A stretch of DNA of 64,000 bases from assembly GCA_021846985.1 (NCBI GenBank), contig JAJZVX010000004.1, positions 124,001 to 188,000 of the forward strand, read 5' to 3'. The notes under the pieces are model-generated. The model was not told the DNA's origin and did no database searches. It saw only the letters and a program-made list of their open reading frames with translations. Origin of the DNA: Acidobacteriota bacterium (GTDB lineage Bacteria; Acidobacteriota; Terriglobia; Terriglobales; Acidobacteriaceae). Below are positions 1 through 8,626 of this stretch, one piece after another. The number at the start of each line of letters is the position of its first letter. Positions within the stretch are counted from its first letter, which is position 1. The position numbers and the translations under genes were made by a program.

Positions 1-102
1 CCCGCCATCGGCGAGTCGTGATGACGCCATCTCCCCAGGCTCCAGGCGCTACACTTCTCTGGAGAACCTTCGGCCATCCCGGCCCCAGGAAAGGAATCCC
101 GT

Positions 103-585
103 ATGACCGAACCTGGCACTCTTGAAGCGCTTGTTGACCAGCAAGTTGTAGCCGCCATGAAGGCCCGTCAGGCTGAGCGCACCACCACCCTGCGGCTTAT
201 TAAGAATACTCTCAAAAACAAGGCTATCGAAAAACGCTCTCCGCTGACACCTCCCGAATCAGAACAGGCGCTGGCCTCCATGATCAAGCAGCGCCGCGAC
301 TCCATCGACCAGTTCACCAAAGGCAACCGCCCCGAGCTCGCCGCCAAAGAGGCCTCCGAGATCGCCATCATCGAGGAGTTTCTGCCCAAAGCCCTCGACG
401 CGGCTGGCCTTTCTGCGCTTGTCTCACAGGCGCTGGCCGAGTTCGCTTCCACCTCCGGCCACGCGCTGACACCCAAAGACATGGGCCCGGCTATGAAAGC
501 TGTCCAGGCCAGATTGCAGGCCAGCGGCGCCCGCGCCGAAGGCCGCCTGGTCAGCGAACTGGTGAAGAAGGCGCTGGCGGGATAA
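103..585 (+). CDS. GatB/YqeY domain protein
   Basis: A 160-residue helical protein of the YqeY family, the domain that also forms the C-terminal, tRNA-binding tail of GatB in the Asp/Glu-tRNA amidotransferase. Family-type segments are LRLIKNTLKNKAIE near residue 31, QRRDSIDQF near 62, EIAIIEEFLPK near 86, DMGPAMKAV near 124 and GRLVSELVKKAL at the C-terminus. Stand-alone members are usually about 150 residues, so this is full length. AGGAAAGG lies about 7 bases before the ATG and supports the start. The gene is monocistronic here, converging on the GH5 gene across a strong hairpin terminator. The molecular role of stand-alone YqeY proteins is not settled; tRNA-dependent amidation is the usual suggestion. 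Confidence 0.93.
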   Translation: MTEPGTLEALVDQQVVAAMKARQAERTTTLRLIKNTLKNKAIEKRSPLTPPESEQALASMIKQRRDSIDQFTKGNRPELAAKEASEIAIIEEFLPKALDAAGLSALVSQALAEFASTSGHALTPKDMGPAMKAVQARLQASGARAEGRLVSELVKKALAG

Positions 586-623
586 GCCTCTGCGCCCGCC
601 ATGGAGACGCCGGGAGACAAAAC

Positions 624-654
624 GCGCCCGCCCCTCAACGACCAGGGCGGGCGC
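624..654. terminator. Bidirectional intrinsic terminator
   Basis: A perfect 10-bp stem (GCGCCCGCCC at 624-633 with GGGCGGGCGC at 645-654), an 11-base loop, an A-rich run before it and TTTGT after it. It sits between the converging YqeY (ends 585) and GH5 (ends 675) genes and can serve both. Confidence 0.75.
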
Positions 655-674
655 TTTGTGTTGAACGCAGGCGG

Positions 675-1829
675 CTACCTCACGCCCGTCATCCGCCGGA
701 TGTGCGCCTGCAAAATCAACGCGCGCTGGTGCATGTCGGCGGCGGAGTTTTCGCCCGTGTCCAGCCCGTCGTAGTAGAGCGCCCACCACTCGCCACCCTC
801 GCCCGGCACCGGGAAGAGCTTGCCCGGCGCAATGTGCGCGCGCAGCGCCCAGAACATATCGCCGGCCACGCCGGGATTCTGCTCGACCTCCGACAGATGC
901 TTCTCCAGGTTCGCAACCGTCGTGTTGGAGCGGTCCCACCCGAACTCCTCGACGATAAAGGCCTTGCCGGCCTTCGTTACCTTGGCTGCGTCCGTCGCCA
1001 GGTTCCAGGGATTTTTCCAGTGCTCGTAGTAATGCTGCACGTAGATGTCGGCGTCCTTCTCAGCCAGGCGCTCCGGGATCGCCGCCGAGGCGACCAGCAC
1101 ATTCCCGTTGATCACCAGGTGGTTGGGATCGAGCGACTTGATATAGGAGCAGATGCGGTTCTCCCACCACACCGGCGAGTCGCCGATCTCGTTGTCGGTC
1201 TCCCAGGCAAAGATAGCCGGATCGTCCTTGTAGGCCACGCCCGTGATGCTGTTCACGCGCGTAACAACCTTGTGAATAAACTGCTCGAAGTCCGAAACCA
1301 CCTGATCGTCGTAGAAGCTTTTGTTGCCGCGCCAGTGCGAAAAAACGTCGCGTCCGCCTACGTAGTAATCCTGCTGGCTGACCAGCACCAGATCGAGCCG
1401 AATGCCATGCTCGCCGGCCGACTTGACCACGTAGTCGAGCTGCCGGAGAGCCGCTTCGTTGAAGACGCCGAGTTGGGGCTCGATGGCCAGCGGGCTACCC
1501 TGCGTGCCGGCCGAGTAGACACGGGCCACGGTACCGCCCATCTTGTGCAGCGTCTCGAAGGCGTCGTCGATCGCCCAGTGAGAGGGATAGAAGGCGTCGA
1601 TCCTGCCGGTTATGGAGCAGATCAGGCTATAGCGGTTGCTGGCCAGGTTCACATTATCCAGGTTGCCGCCGGCAAACCGGAACGGCTTGCCGTTCAGCAT
1701 CAGCCGCGCGCCCGACCGGGTCACGAAGCCGCTAAGCTTGCTGCTCGCCGCGCTTGTCTGCGCAAATACGCACGAGCAGAGGAGCATCACGGCGGAGAAG
1801 GCTAGCGCCTTGCAGATTCTTGTCATCAC
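675..1829 (-). CDS. Secreted GH5-family endo-beta-mannanase-like glycoside hydrolase
   Basis: A 384-residue exported glycoside hydrolase of clan GH-A, most like GH5 mannanases (endo-1,4-beta-mannosidase or a relative). Residues 1-23 form a Sec signal peptide ending in a VFA-Q cleavage site. The start of the barrel is marked by LNGKPFRFAGGNLDN near 45. The acid/base Glu is E214 in WETDNEIGD, and the nucleophile is E295 in IVEEFGW, the usual spacing for the clan. GAGGTAGTG just before the ATG is a plausible ribosome binding site. The esterase gene lies 286 bases upstream on the same strand, and a GH2 beta-mannosidase-like gene lies further along, suggesting mannan-type polysaccharide breakdown. 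Exact substrate is inferred; cellulase or other GH5 activity cannot be excluded. Confidence 0.88.
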   Translation of the reverse strand: MMTRICKALAFSAVMLLCSCVFAQTSAASSKLSGFVTRSGARLMLNGKPFRFAGGNLDNVNLASNRYSLICSITGRIDAFYPSHWAIDDAFETLHKMGGTVARVYSAGTQGSPLAIEPQLGVFNEAALRQLDYVVKSAGEHGIRLDLVLVSQQDYYVGGRDVFSHWRGNKSFYDDQVVSDFEQFIHKVVTRVNSITGVAYKDDPAIFAWETDNEIGDSPVWWENRICSYIKSLDPNHLVINGNVLVASAAIPERLAEKDADIYVQHYYEHWKNPWNLATDAAKVTKAGKAFIVEEFGWDRSNTTVANLEKHLSEVEQNPGVAGDMFWALRAHIAPGKLFPVPGEGGEWWALYYDGLDTGENSAADMHQRALILQAHIRRMTGVR

Positions 1830-2078
1830 TACCTCGCAGGGTCCGTGTGAATTTGGGCATCATCATTACGCCATCGCGCCGAACCGGTCAAGGCAACCAG
1901 AAATTCCTTGTCCCCTGGAGAGCCTTGCATCGACTCCATGCACCCAATCCCAGCCGATATCCTCCACAGCTTTGCGCTTGTGCGGATTCTGCCTTTTCGC
2001 GAAACCCGGCCGCAAATCGCGCCTTCGCAAATGCAACGGACTGAAAGACTGAATGAAGCGGCGCGTGGCAGAGTCCCT

Positions 2079-2109
2079 GCCGCCCGCGTGCCATGACTCC
2101 GCGGGCGGC
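2079..2109 (-). terminator. GC-rich hairpin after the esterase gene
   Basis: A perfect 10-bp stem (GCCGCCCGCG at 2079-2088 with CGCGGGCGGC at 2100-2109) and an 11-base loop, starting a few bases after the esterase stop codon. There is no clear U-tract in the minus direction, so it may terminate weakly or just protect the transcript 3' end. The rest of 1830-2115, the 5' region of the GH5 gene, shows no gene. Confidence 0.5.
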
Positions 2110-2115
2110 GGCGGC

Positions 2116-4008
2116 TTATTTGAAATTCGCCAGGTCCTGCGCTGTTCTCACGCCGCCCGCGCGCAGAATGCCCGGAACGTTGAAGTGATCCAGGTAATCC
2201 GCATCGTCGGAAAGCTTGGGAAGACCCCTCAGGTGCAGCGTAACCGGAAGGTCGCTTACGCTGGCCGCAAACAAGGCCCACAAAGCCGCATCGCCGTTGG
2301 CGTACACATCCAGCTTTCGCTTGCCCTTGGTGGCCCACGTCATGGCGGTGATCACATCCTGCACACGGGCGGCATCGTCGCTCACGTTGAAGGTGAGGAA
2401 CTTCGGATGACCGGCGGCCGCATCGGCCCGCGCCTCCACATCCATATCGGGCGCCATCAGGGCCGCAGGATCCTCGAGCCCGGTCTCGTTGCGCGGCGCT
2501 TTGGCCGATCCGGTCTGGAAGGCGCTGATCAGCAGCACCGGCCGGCCCGTTCTGCGCAGCAGCTTCACGGCCCCCATCTTGATTGCGGCCGCCGCGCCGC
2601 GCGGATCGATCACCAGCGCCATTTTGCCCTTGCCCGCCATCCACAAGCCGGGCACGCGATCTCCCCGCCCCGGCCGGCCCAGCACAATCGAGCGCCCATC
2701 CACTGCGGCAATGACGTTCTTCGGCGTCTCCACAGCCAGCGTCTGGCGCAACCGTTCGCGCAGAAAATCACGGTCCTGCCTGGCGGCGTTTTGCGTTTCC
2801 GCCATGTGCCGCCATTCGCGAAACAGACCCTCTTCATCCAGCGCGCCCGCCGGCAGGGTGCGATTCGACAATGCCAGCAAATCCTGCAGCAGCGGCACCT
2901 CGATATCGTGCTCGATCAATTCCCGCTTGTCGCTCAGGCCCGGATTCACCTTCGCCAAGAACTGATAGACCGCCTCGCGGCTCTGCTCGTTGAAATTGTG
3001 CGGGGCATCAAACTGCACCACACTCACCTGATCGCCCTTGCCATAAAGGTCATAGATGGCGCGGATGGCTGGAAACTCCTGCGTGGGCACGTTGCGCGTC
3101 CAGTCCCCGGTGGCCGAAACCAGCAGCATAGGCTTGGGCGCAAACATGGCCGCGATCTCCACGTTGCTCGTCCCTATGCGCAATCCCGGAGCGTTTTCGC
3201 ACAGGTCGCCGCCCTGCATGACGGAGGACACCATATTCACCGGTGAAACATACTGCAGCCGGTCGTCAACGGCTGCCAGCAGGAAGGTCTGTGTGCCGCC
3301 GCCGCTTGCGCCTACCATGCCCAGGCGGCTGGAATCCACGTCGTCCAGCGACGACAAAAAGTCCAGCGCGCGCATCGAATCCCAAAGCTGCAAACCCAGC
3401 GGCCCGAACGACCAGAGCCGCTGCCCCGCATTGCCGAACCGGTGCGGCAGTTGCACGGTGTCGGTATACCCCACCATATCGTAGGCGAAAACCACATACC
3501 CCTGCCGCGCCAGGCTGATGCCCAGCGCCGGACCGGAGTCCAACGGCTCGTTTTCCAGCCTTCCGTAGGGCCAGTGCCCGTGGGGATTGAGAATGCCCGG
3601 ATGCTTCGCCTTGCCGTCGCGCGGGCGGTAGAGATTGCCGCCCAGGTAGAACCCCGGCAGCGTTTCCAACAGCACTTTCTCGATGGAGTAGCCTTCGCCC
3701 TCGATGCGGCCGAAGACCTGCGCGTGCAAGGGTGTCTTTTCTGGCATGGGCGATAGCCCGGCGGCCACCAGAATCTGGTTGCGCAGGAAGGCCCGGCGCG
3801 CCTGCCAAGCCTCCAGACTTGTGAAATGCGGTAACGGCAGAGGCGTGGAAGTGGTGATAATGTCTGTGTTGCGCGCATCCTCGGCCGGTGGTGGCGCCGA
3901 CGCCCTCTGCGCCATCAGGTTCGGAACGCTCAAGCCCACAATCGCGGCAAAAACTGCAACGACCAACCGTTGCCGCCGTCTGCCGGCTTCATCCCCCACA
4001 CCATTCAC
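2116..4008 (-). CDS. AXE1-like alpha/beta-hydrolase (acetyl xylan esterase family), secreted
   Basis: A 630-residue exported hydrolase. It starts with GTG after GGAAGGGG, followed by an N-terminal hydrophobic segment at about residues 15-33 ending in MAQ, a likely signal peptide. The alpha/beta-hydrolase core spans about 110-355, with oxyanion-type HGHW near 143, a nucleophile elbow GASGGG (S235), an acid candidate D302 in ATGDW and the histidine H337 in APHNF. This set matches AXE1/DUF acetyl-esterase proteins that remove acetyl groups from polysaccharide or cephalosporin-like substrates. A C-terminal extension of about 250 residues resembles a second, non-catalytic alpha/beta-hydrolase-like repeat with no clear Ser motif, as in longer Acidobacteria members. 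It probably works with the neighbouring GH5 enzyme on acetylated hemicellulose (inference). Confidence 0.8.
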   Translation of the reverse strand: MNGVGDEAGRRRQRLVVAVFAAIVGLSVPNLMAQRASAPPPAEDARNTDIITTSTPLPLPHFTSLEAWQARRAFLRNQILVAAGLSPMPEKTPLHAQVFGRIEGEGYSIEKVLLETLPGFYLGGNLYRPRDGKAKHPGILNPHGHWPYGRLENEPLDSGPALGISLARQGYVVFAYDMVGYTDTVQLPHRFGNAGQRLWSFGPLGLQLWDSMRALDFLSSLDDVDSSRLGMVGASGGGTQTFLLAAVDDRLQYVSPVNMVSSVMQGGDLCENAPGLRIGTSNVEIAAMFAPKPMLLVSATGDWTRNVPTQEFPAIRAIYDLYGKGDQVSVVQFDAPHNFNEQSREAVYQFLAKVNPGLSDKRELIEHDIEVPLLQDLLALSNRTLPAGALDEEGLFREWRHMAETQNAARQDRDFLRERLRQTLAVETPKNVIAAVDGRSIVLGRPGRGDRVPGLWMAGKGKMALVIDPRGAAAAIKMGAVKLLRRTGRPVLLISAFQTGSAKAPRNETGLEDPAALMAPDMDVEARADAAAGHPKFLTFNVSDDAARVQDVITAMTWATKGKRKLDVYANGDAALWALFAASVSDLPVTLHLRGLPKLSDDADYLDHFNVPGILRAGGVRTAQDLANFK

Positions 4009-4064
4009 GGGCGCCCCTTCCCTGCTCCGAGTTCCCCGCTCCCCAAGGTTCCTCGGTTCCTGCG

Positions 4065-4997
4065 CTAAAACAACTCCGGTCTGAACCCCGCCTCGGGCGG
4101 CACGTTCTTCAGCAAACCCAACTCGCCGGCCAGACGTTCCAGCTTAGTACGGATGGCCGCCGGCGGGGGAACCAGTGGCAGCCGCACATGATCCGTACAC
4201 CGCCCCATCAGGCTCAGCACCGTCTTCACCGGGCAGGGATTCGAATCCCAGAAATTGGCCTCGATCAGCGGTCCGTAACGCCGCTCGATCTCGCGCGCCT
4301 CATTCCAGTCGTTCTTCAGCGCGCAGCGAACCATGTGGCCCATCTCCGCCGGAATCTCATTCGAGGCCACGCTGATCAGTCCGTGCGCGCCCACCCCAAT
4401 CGAAGCCAGCGCCATGTTATCGTCGCCTGAAAAAATCTTGAAGCTGCGCGGCAAAATGTGCACCAGTTCGGCAATCTGCGGCAGCTTGCCGCTCGACTCC
4501 TTGACGGCCTGGATGTTAGGCGCCGCCGCGGCCAGCCGCGCCACCGTGGTCGGCTCCAGATTCACGCCCGTCCGCCCGGGAATGTTGTAGAGCACCACCG
4601 GCAACGGATCGACCGTCTGGGCCAGCGTCAGAAAATGCTGGTACTGTCCTTCCTGCGACGGCTTGTTGTAGTAGGGGTTAGCCGACAGTACGGCCCCCAA
4701 CCCATGAATCCGCCGCAACTGGGCAGCCAGCCGCACCAGCGTCCGCGTCGAGTTGTGCGTGCACCCGGCCCACACCGGCGCCCGGCCCCGCGCCTCCTCT
4801 ACGGCGATGTGCACCGCCGTTAGCCACTCGTTCTCGTCCAACGTGGCCGCTTCGCCCGTCGACCCGCAGACCACCAGAAAGTCGATTCCCGACTCAATCT
4901 GCCAGTTCACGTGCGCCCGCAGAGCGCTCTCGTCCAGGGACCCATCCGCCCGAAAAGGCGTTACGATTGCTGTACCGCATCCTGTGGTTTCCATCAT
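4065..4997 (-). CDS. dapA: 4-hydroxy-tetrahydrodipicolinate synthase
   Basis: Condenses pyruvate with aspartate semialdehyde in diaminopimelate/lysine synthesis. The 310-residue TIM barrel carries GTAIVTPF at the N-terminus, GSTGEAATL (pyruvate-carboxylate binding), YYNKPSQEG, LYNIPGRTG (proton-relay Tyr) and AVKESSG (Schiff-base Lys), plus IFSGDD. The reading frame is open back to 5084, but the family start is the ATG at 4997 or the second ATG at 4994; upstream residues are not DapA-like. No Shine-Dalgarno sequence precedes it. A -10-like TATACA/TACACT lies 6-7 bases before the two ATGs, suggesting a leaderless mRNA. It is followed upstream by dapB, lysC and asd on the same strand. Confidence 0.95.
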   Translation of the reverse strand: MMETTGCGTAIVTPFRADGSLDESALRAHVNWQIESGIDFLVVCGSTGEAATLDENEWLTAVHIAVEEARGRAPVWAGCTHNSTRTLVRLAAQLRRIHGLGAVLSANPYYNKPSQEGQYQHFLTLAQTVDPLPVVLYNIPGRTGVNLEPTTVARLAAAAPNIQAVKESSGKLPQIAELVHILPRSFKIFSGDDNMALASIGVGAHGLISVASNEIPAEMGHMVRCALKNDWNEAREIERRYGPLIEANFWDSNPCPVKTVLSLMGRCTDHVRLPLVPPPAAIRTKLERLAGELGLLKNVPPEAGFRPELF

Positions 4998-5001
4998 CAA
5001 A

Positions 5002-5009
5002 AGTGTATA
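5002..5009 (-). promoter_or_regulatory. -10-like box directly before dapA
   Basis: On the minus strand TATACACT occupies 5009-5002, so TACACT ends 7 bases before the ATG at 4994 (TATACA ends 6 before the ATG at 4997). A -10 element here would start the RNA at or next to the start codon. No -35 box is visible at the usual spacing. Confidence 0.4.
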
Positions 5010-5125
5010 ACGAGCGGGGCCGGCTTGGGGCCGTGGCGCAACAAAAGCAGACGGCGGCGCGCCCGGCACGCATCCTCGCCCCATCGCGCTGCTCCCTGCC
5101 GGGCCGGCGTGAACGGAAAAGCAAT

Positions 5126-5800
5126 CTAGAGCTGATCGAAGATCTCCCGAAAATCAAACACGCCGCTCTTGCCGGCCAGCCATTCGGCCGCTCGCACCGC
5201 GCCCACCGCAAAGCCCCGCCGCGAGTGCGCATCGTGCCGCACCTCCAGTTCGTCCACATCGCTCTTGGCCAGCACCACGTGCTCGCCCTTGGCGTCGGCG
5301 ATGCGGTGCGACGTAATCTCGACCTTCTCGCCCGGCCGCGCCGTCTCGACAATCTCCCGCAGCGTCATGGCCGTGCCCGAAGGCGCGTCGAGCTTGGTCA
5401 CGTGATGGGTCTCTTCGATCGAAAAACGGTACCCCTCCAGCTTCGCCAGCTCCGCGGTCAGCCGGAAGAGCTTCTGCACGCCCATCGAGAAGTTCGTCCC
5501 GTAGAGCAGCGCTCCGCCCTTTTGCGCCTTCGTCTTCAGCTCGGCCAGGTGCGCATACCATCCGGTGGTGCCCACCACGATGCGCCCCCCCGCCGCCAGC
5601 ACCGCGCCGATGTTCTCCACCGCCGCTTCCGCAGCGGTAAAGTCCACCACCACATCCACGCCGGCCAGCGCTTCCGCCTTCAGCGCTGAAGCATGTTCAT
5701 TGTCGTTGATGTCGAGCGCGCTCACGCGGTGCCCGCGCTCCCGCGCCACATCGGCCACCAGCGAGCCGGTTTTTCCTTTGCCGAGAATGAGAATATGCAT
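5126..5800 (-). CDS. dapB: 4-hydroxy-tetrahydrodipicolinate reductase
   Basis: NAD(P)H-dependent reductase that follows DapA in the diaminopimelate pathway. The 224-residue protein has an N-terminal Rossmann fold with the dinucleotide motif GKGKTGSLV near residue 8, DVVVDFT near 50 and GTTGW near 78. The C-terminal domain has the family segment IEETHHVTKLDAPSGTA, with the HH pair, catalytic Lys and DAPSGT substrate loop. It is shorter than the E. coli enzyme (273), as in many other phyla. GGAG precedes the ATG by about 8 bases. It lies 128 bases upstream of dapA and 177 bases downstream of lysC, so co-transcription is possible but not certain. Confidence 0.94.
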   Translation of the reverse strand: MHILILGKGKTGSLVADVARERGHRVSALDINDNEHASALKAEALAGVDVVVDFTAAEAAVENIGAVLAAGGRIVVGTTGWYAHLAELKTKAQKGGALLYGTNFSMGVQKLFRLTAELAKLEGYRFSIEETHHVTKLDAPSGTAMTLREIVETARPGEKVEITSHRIADAKGEHVVLAKSDVDELEVRHDAHSRRGFAVGAVRAAEWLAGKSGVFDFREIFDQL

Positions 5801-5977
5801 GGTGCCTGCTCCGAATCACAGCCGTCAGCCATCCGCCTCCGGCTTGCAGAGGGTTCACTTGTGAGATCTCCCGGGGCGCCGCACGGAAACCCGGAAAGAT
5901 CCGCGCATTGTTGGCCGATTACAGGGGTTCAAAGGCGCGGCGTTTGAAGCGGACAGATTGACAGTCGAGAGCGGAAG

Positions 5978-7408
5978 CTAAGAGCCGATAGCTGCTTTTC
6001 TCGCATCCACATCGAAGATCGACGGGTCCGGATCCTTGAAAAACGCCGCGTGCAGCGAACGCACGGCCTCGTCAGCATCGTCCTCTTCGATCATAAAAGA
6101 CATATTGATTTCGCTGGCCCCCTGCGAGATCATCCTCACGTTGACGTGCCGGATGGCGCTGAACACCTGCGCGGCGATCCCGCTCTGGCCGCGAATATTA
6201 TCGCCCACCATGCACACCAGAGCCTTTTTGCCTTCGTATTTCACATCCGCCAGCTTGCTCAGGTCGGCGGCGATCAAAGGCAGCTTATCGTTCGAGTCCA
6301 CGGTCAGGGAAACCGAAACCTCGCTGGTCGAAACCATGTCCACCGGACAGCGGTGCTTGTCGAAGATGTCGAAGATGGCCTTCATATAGCCGTGGGTCAT
6401 CAGCATGCGGCTGGCCACCACGTCGATAATGCTCAGCTTCTTCTTGACGGCGATCGACTTGAAGGGGCTGTTGCAGTGCGGCGCCAGCGAGGTGATTTGC
6501 GTGCCCTCGCAGGCCGCGTTTCGGCTGTTCAGCACATACACCGGGATGTTTTTCTTCACCGCCGGCAGGATCGTGGCCGGGTGCAGCACTTTGGCCCCGA
6601 AATAGGCCAGTTCCGCCGCCTCCTCAAAGCTGATCACCTTGACCCGCAGCGCGTCTGGGCACACGCGCGGATCGCTGGTCATGATGCCGTCCACGTCGGT
6701 CCAGATCTCGATCGATTCCGAGGGCAGCGCGCCGCCCACCAGCGCGCCGGTGAAGTCCGAGCCGCCGCGGCCCAGCGTAGTGGTAATGCCGGCCTCGTTG
6801 GAGCCGATAAAGCCGCCCATCACCGGAACCTTGCCCTGCGCCAGCAGCGGGTGCAGCTTCTCCGCGGCCTTCTTTTCGATCACATCGTCGAGCGGCGTGG
6901 CCTTCTGGAACTGCGAGTCGGTGATAATTACCTCCCGCGCGTCCACATGCGCCGCATCGATGCTTTTCTCGCGGAAGGCCGCTGCCACAATGCGGCTCGA
7001 AATCCGCTCGCCGTAGCTCACAATCAGGTCGGAGATGCGCGGCGTCAATTCCAGGATTGCCGAAAGCCCCCGCAGCACCTCGTCCAGAGAGTCGAACTTC
7101 TGGTCGATGAAACTGAGAAGATCGGCCAGGTCGGCAACGTTCTTCACCAGATCGCTAGCCGTGTCGCGGTGCCGGCTGCGCAGCCGCGAACTGATGGCCA
7201 GCGCGCCCGTGCGGTCGCCCTGGGCCGCGGCTTCCCCGGCCCGGAGCAGTTGGTCGGTGACTTTGGCCATGGCGCTCACCACCACCACGGGCCGCTTGCC
7301 CGCAGACACGCGACCTGCCACAATGGCCGCCGTTCGCCCAATCGCCGCCGGATCCTCCACCGACGTGCCGCCAAACTTCATCACCACAAGGCTCATGCTT
7401 GTCTTCAC
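5978..7408 (-). CDS. lysC: Aspartate kinase
   Basis: Phosphorylates aspartate, the committed step to lysine, threonine, methionine and diaminopimelate. The 476-residue protein has the kinase motif VVMKFGGTSV at the N-terminus, SYGERISS and GRGGSDFTG for substrate binding, and two C-terminal ACT domains from about residue 320 (SIIDVVASRM, SVSLTVDSND, ALVCMVGDNI), the site of feedback inhibition by lysine or threonine. This is the monofunctional single-chain architecture. Its ATG overlaps the stop codon of asd by 4 bases (7405-7408), indicating translational coupling. An internal ATG at 7396 (MSLVVMKFGG) is an equally plausible start. Confidence 0.96.
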   Translation of the reverse strand: MKTSMSLVVMKFGGTSVEDPAAIGRTAAIVAGRVSAGKRPVVVVSAMAKVTDQLLRAGEAAAQGDRTGALAISSRLRSRHRDTASDLVKNVADLADLLSFIDQKFDSLDEVLRGLSAILELTPRISDLIVSYGERISSRIVAAAFREKSIDAAHVDAREVIITDSQFQKATPLDDVIEKKAAEKLHPLLAQGKVPVMGGFIGSNEAGITTTLGRGGSDFTGALVGGALPSESIEIWTDVDGIMTSDPRVCPDALRVKVISFEEAAELAYFGAKVLHPATILPAVKKNIPVYVLNSRNAACEGTQITSLAPHCNSPFKSIAVKKKLSIIDVVASRMLMTHGYMKAIFDIFDKHRCPVDMVSTSEVSVSLTVDSNDKLPLIAADLSKLADVKYEGKKALVCMVGDNIRGQSGIAAQVFSAIRHVNVRMISQGASEINMSFMIEEDDADEAVRSLHAAFFKDPDPSIFDVDARKAAIGS

Positions 7409-8463
7409 CTGTCGAGCTTGCCTTGGCTGGCCAGCAACTCGGCGTTCAGAATCGTTGCGCCCGCGGCGCCGCGCACCGTGTTGTGCGAAAGCGCCACGAA
7501 CTTCCAGTCCAGCAGGCCGCAGGGCCGTAACCGGCCCACCGTCACCGCCATCCCCCTGCCGCGATTGCGATCCAGCCGCGGCTGCGGCCGGTCGTTCTGC
7601 GGGGCGAACTGCACGGGCTGCTCGGGCGCAAACGGCAGATCCCTTCCGGCCAGCGGCTTATACTCCGCCCACGCCGCCAGAATCTCCTCGCGCGTGGCCG
7701 GCTTCACCGTCTTGATGGAAACGCACTCCGTGTGCCCGTCCTCGACCGCCACGCGGTTGCAGTGGGCGGTGATCCGCGCTGCCAGCGGCGTCACGGCATG
7801 GCCCTCGAGCTTGCCCAACAGCTTCAGGGTCTCGGCTTCCATTTTCTCTTCTTCGCTGCCGATGAAGGGCACCACATTGCCCAGGATGTCCATGGACGCC
7901 ACGCCGGGGTAACCCGCGCCGCTCACCGCCTGCATCGTGGTGACAAAAATCTGCTCGAGTCCGAACCGCTCCTCAATCGGCTTCAGCGCCATCACCAGGC
8001 CGATCGTCGAGCAGTTCGGATTGGTCACCATGTAGCCGCCCGACTGCTTCCGCCAGGGCTGCTCCTCGATCAGATGCAGGTGATCGGCATTGATCTCCGG
8101 AATCACCAGCGGCACATTGGGCGTCATGCGGAAGGCGCTGGAGTTCGACAGCACCGCGCAACCCGCCTCGGCAAACTTCGGTTCCATCTCCCGGGCAATC
8201 GCCGCGTCCACCGACGCAAAAATGATCTTCGGCGCGCCCCTGGGGTCTGCCTCGGACACCGTCATGTGTGCAATTCGATCCGGCAGCGGCGTGTCCAGCC
8301 GCCATTTGGCGGCCTCGCCGTAAGTCTTGCCGCTCGACCGGTCGCTGGCCGCCAGCCAAACGATCTCAAACCACGGGTGGTTCTCAAGAAGCTGAATATA
8401 GCGCTGCCCGACCATTCCGGTCGCGCCCAGAATGCCGATGGGATATTTGGTTTTCATAGTCAT
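7405..8463 (-). CDS. asd: Aspartate-semialdehyde dehydrogenase (archaeal/yeast-like class)
   Basis: Reduces aspartyl phosphate to aspartate semialdehyde. The 352-residue protein starts with GILGATGMVGQRY (NADP-binding Rossmann motif). The active-site Cys is in NPNCSTIGL, the substrate segment is QAVSGAGYPG, and the catalytic His region is RVAVEDGHTE. The longer N-terminal insert around SSGKTYGEAAKW and overall length place it with archaeal/fungal-type Asd rather than the short E. coli form. GGAGAG precedes the ATG. asd is the first gene of the asd-lysC pair, and its start faces the divergent GH2 gene across 163 bases. A TACACT box (8473-8478, read on minus) lies 9 bases before the ATG, so the leader may be very short. 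Confidence 0.95.
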   Translation of the reverse strand: MTMKTKYPIGILGATGMVGQRYIQLLENHPWFEIVWLAASDRSSGKTYGEAAKWRLDTPLPDRIAHMTVSEADPRGAPKIIFASVDAAIAREMEPKFAEAGCAVLSNSSAFRMTPNVPLVIPEINADHLHLIEEQPWRKQSGGYMVTNPNCSTIGLVMALKPIEERFGLEQIFVTTMQAVSGAGYPGVASMDILGNVVPFIGSEEEKMEAETLKLLGKLEGHAVTPLAARITAHCNRVAVEDGHTECVSIKTVKPATREEILAAWAEYKPLAGRDLPFAPEQPVQFAPQNDRPQPRLDRNRGRGMAVTVGRLRPCGLLDWKFVALSHNTVRGAAGATILNAELLASQGKLDR

Positions 8464-8521
8464 GAACTCTCCAGTGTACAGGAGAATGGGCGCGCTCTGG
8501 AAGAATCGCGCAGACGGCAGG

Positions 8522-8527
8522 TATACT
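8522..8527 (+). promoter_or_regulatory. Candidate -10 box for the GH2 gene
   Basis: TATACT lies about 100 bases upstream of the GH2 start in the 163-base divergent region. No convincing -35 is seen. The same TATACT occurs before the secreted-protein gene at 52444. Confidence 0.3.
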
Positions 8528-8626
8528 GGCGCGGAATCGAAGAGAGGTTCTGCCCGGCGCCATACTGGCGTATGTTCTGCTCAGGCCCTTTCCGACCCAC
8601 TCTTCCCGGCCAAGGAGTACCCGCCC

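Noticed and set aside
1-21. Possible 3' end of an upstream gene (ends PAIGES then TGA)
   Set aside because: Only six codons are visible, with no recognisable family; not reported as a feature.
4229-4243. GGGATTCGAATCCC, similar to a tRNA T-arm
   Set aside because: Inside dapA coding sequence; no tRNA cloverleaf around it.
6050-7912. 620-codon plus-strand open frame
   Set aside because: Shadow of lysC/asd, His/Gln/Arg-rich low-information sequence.
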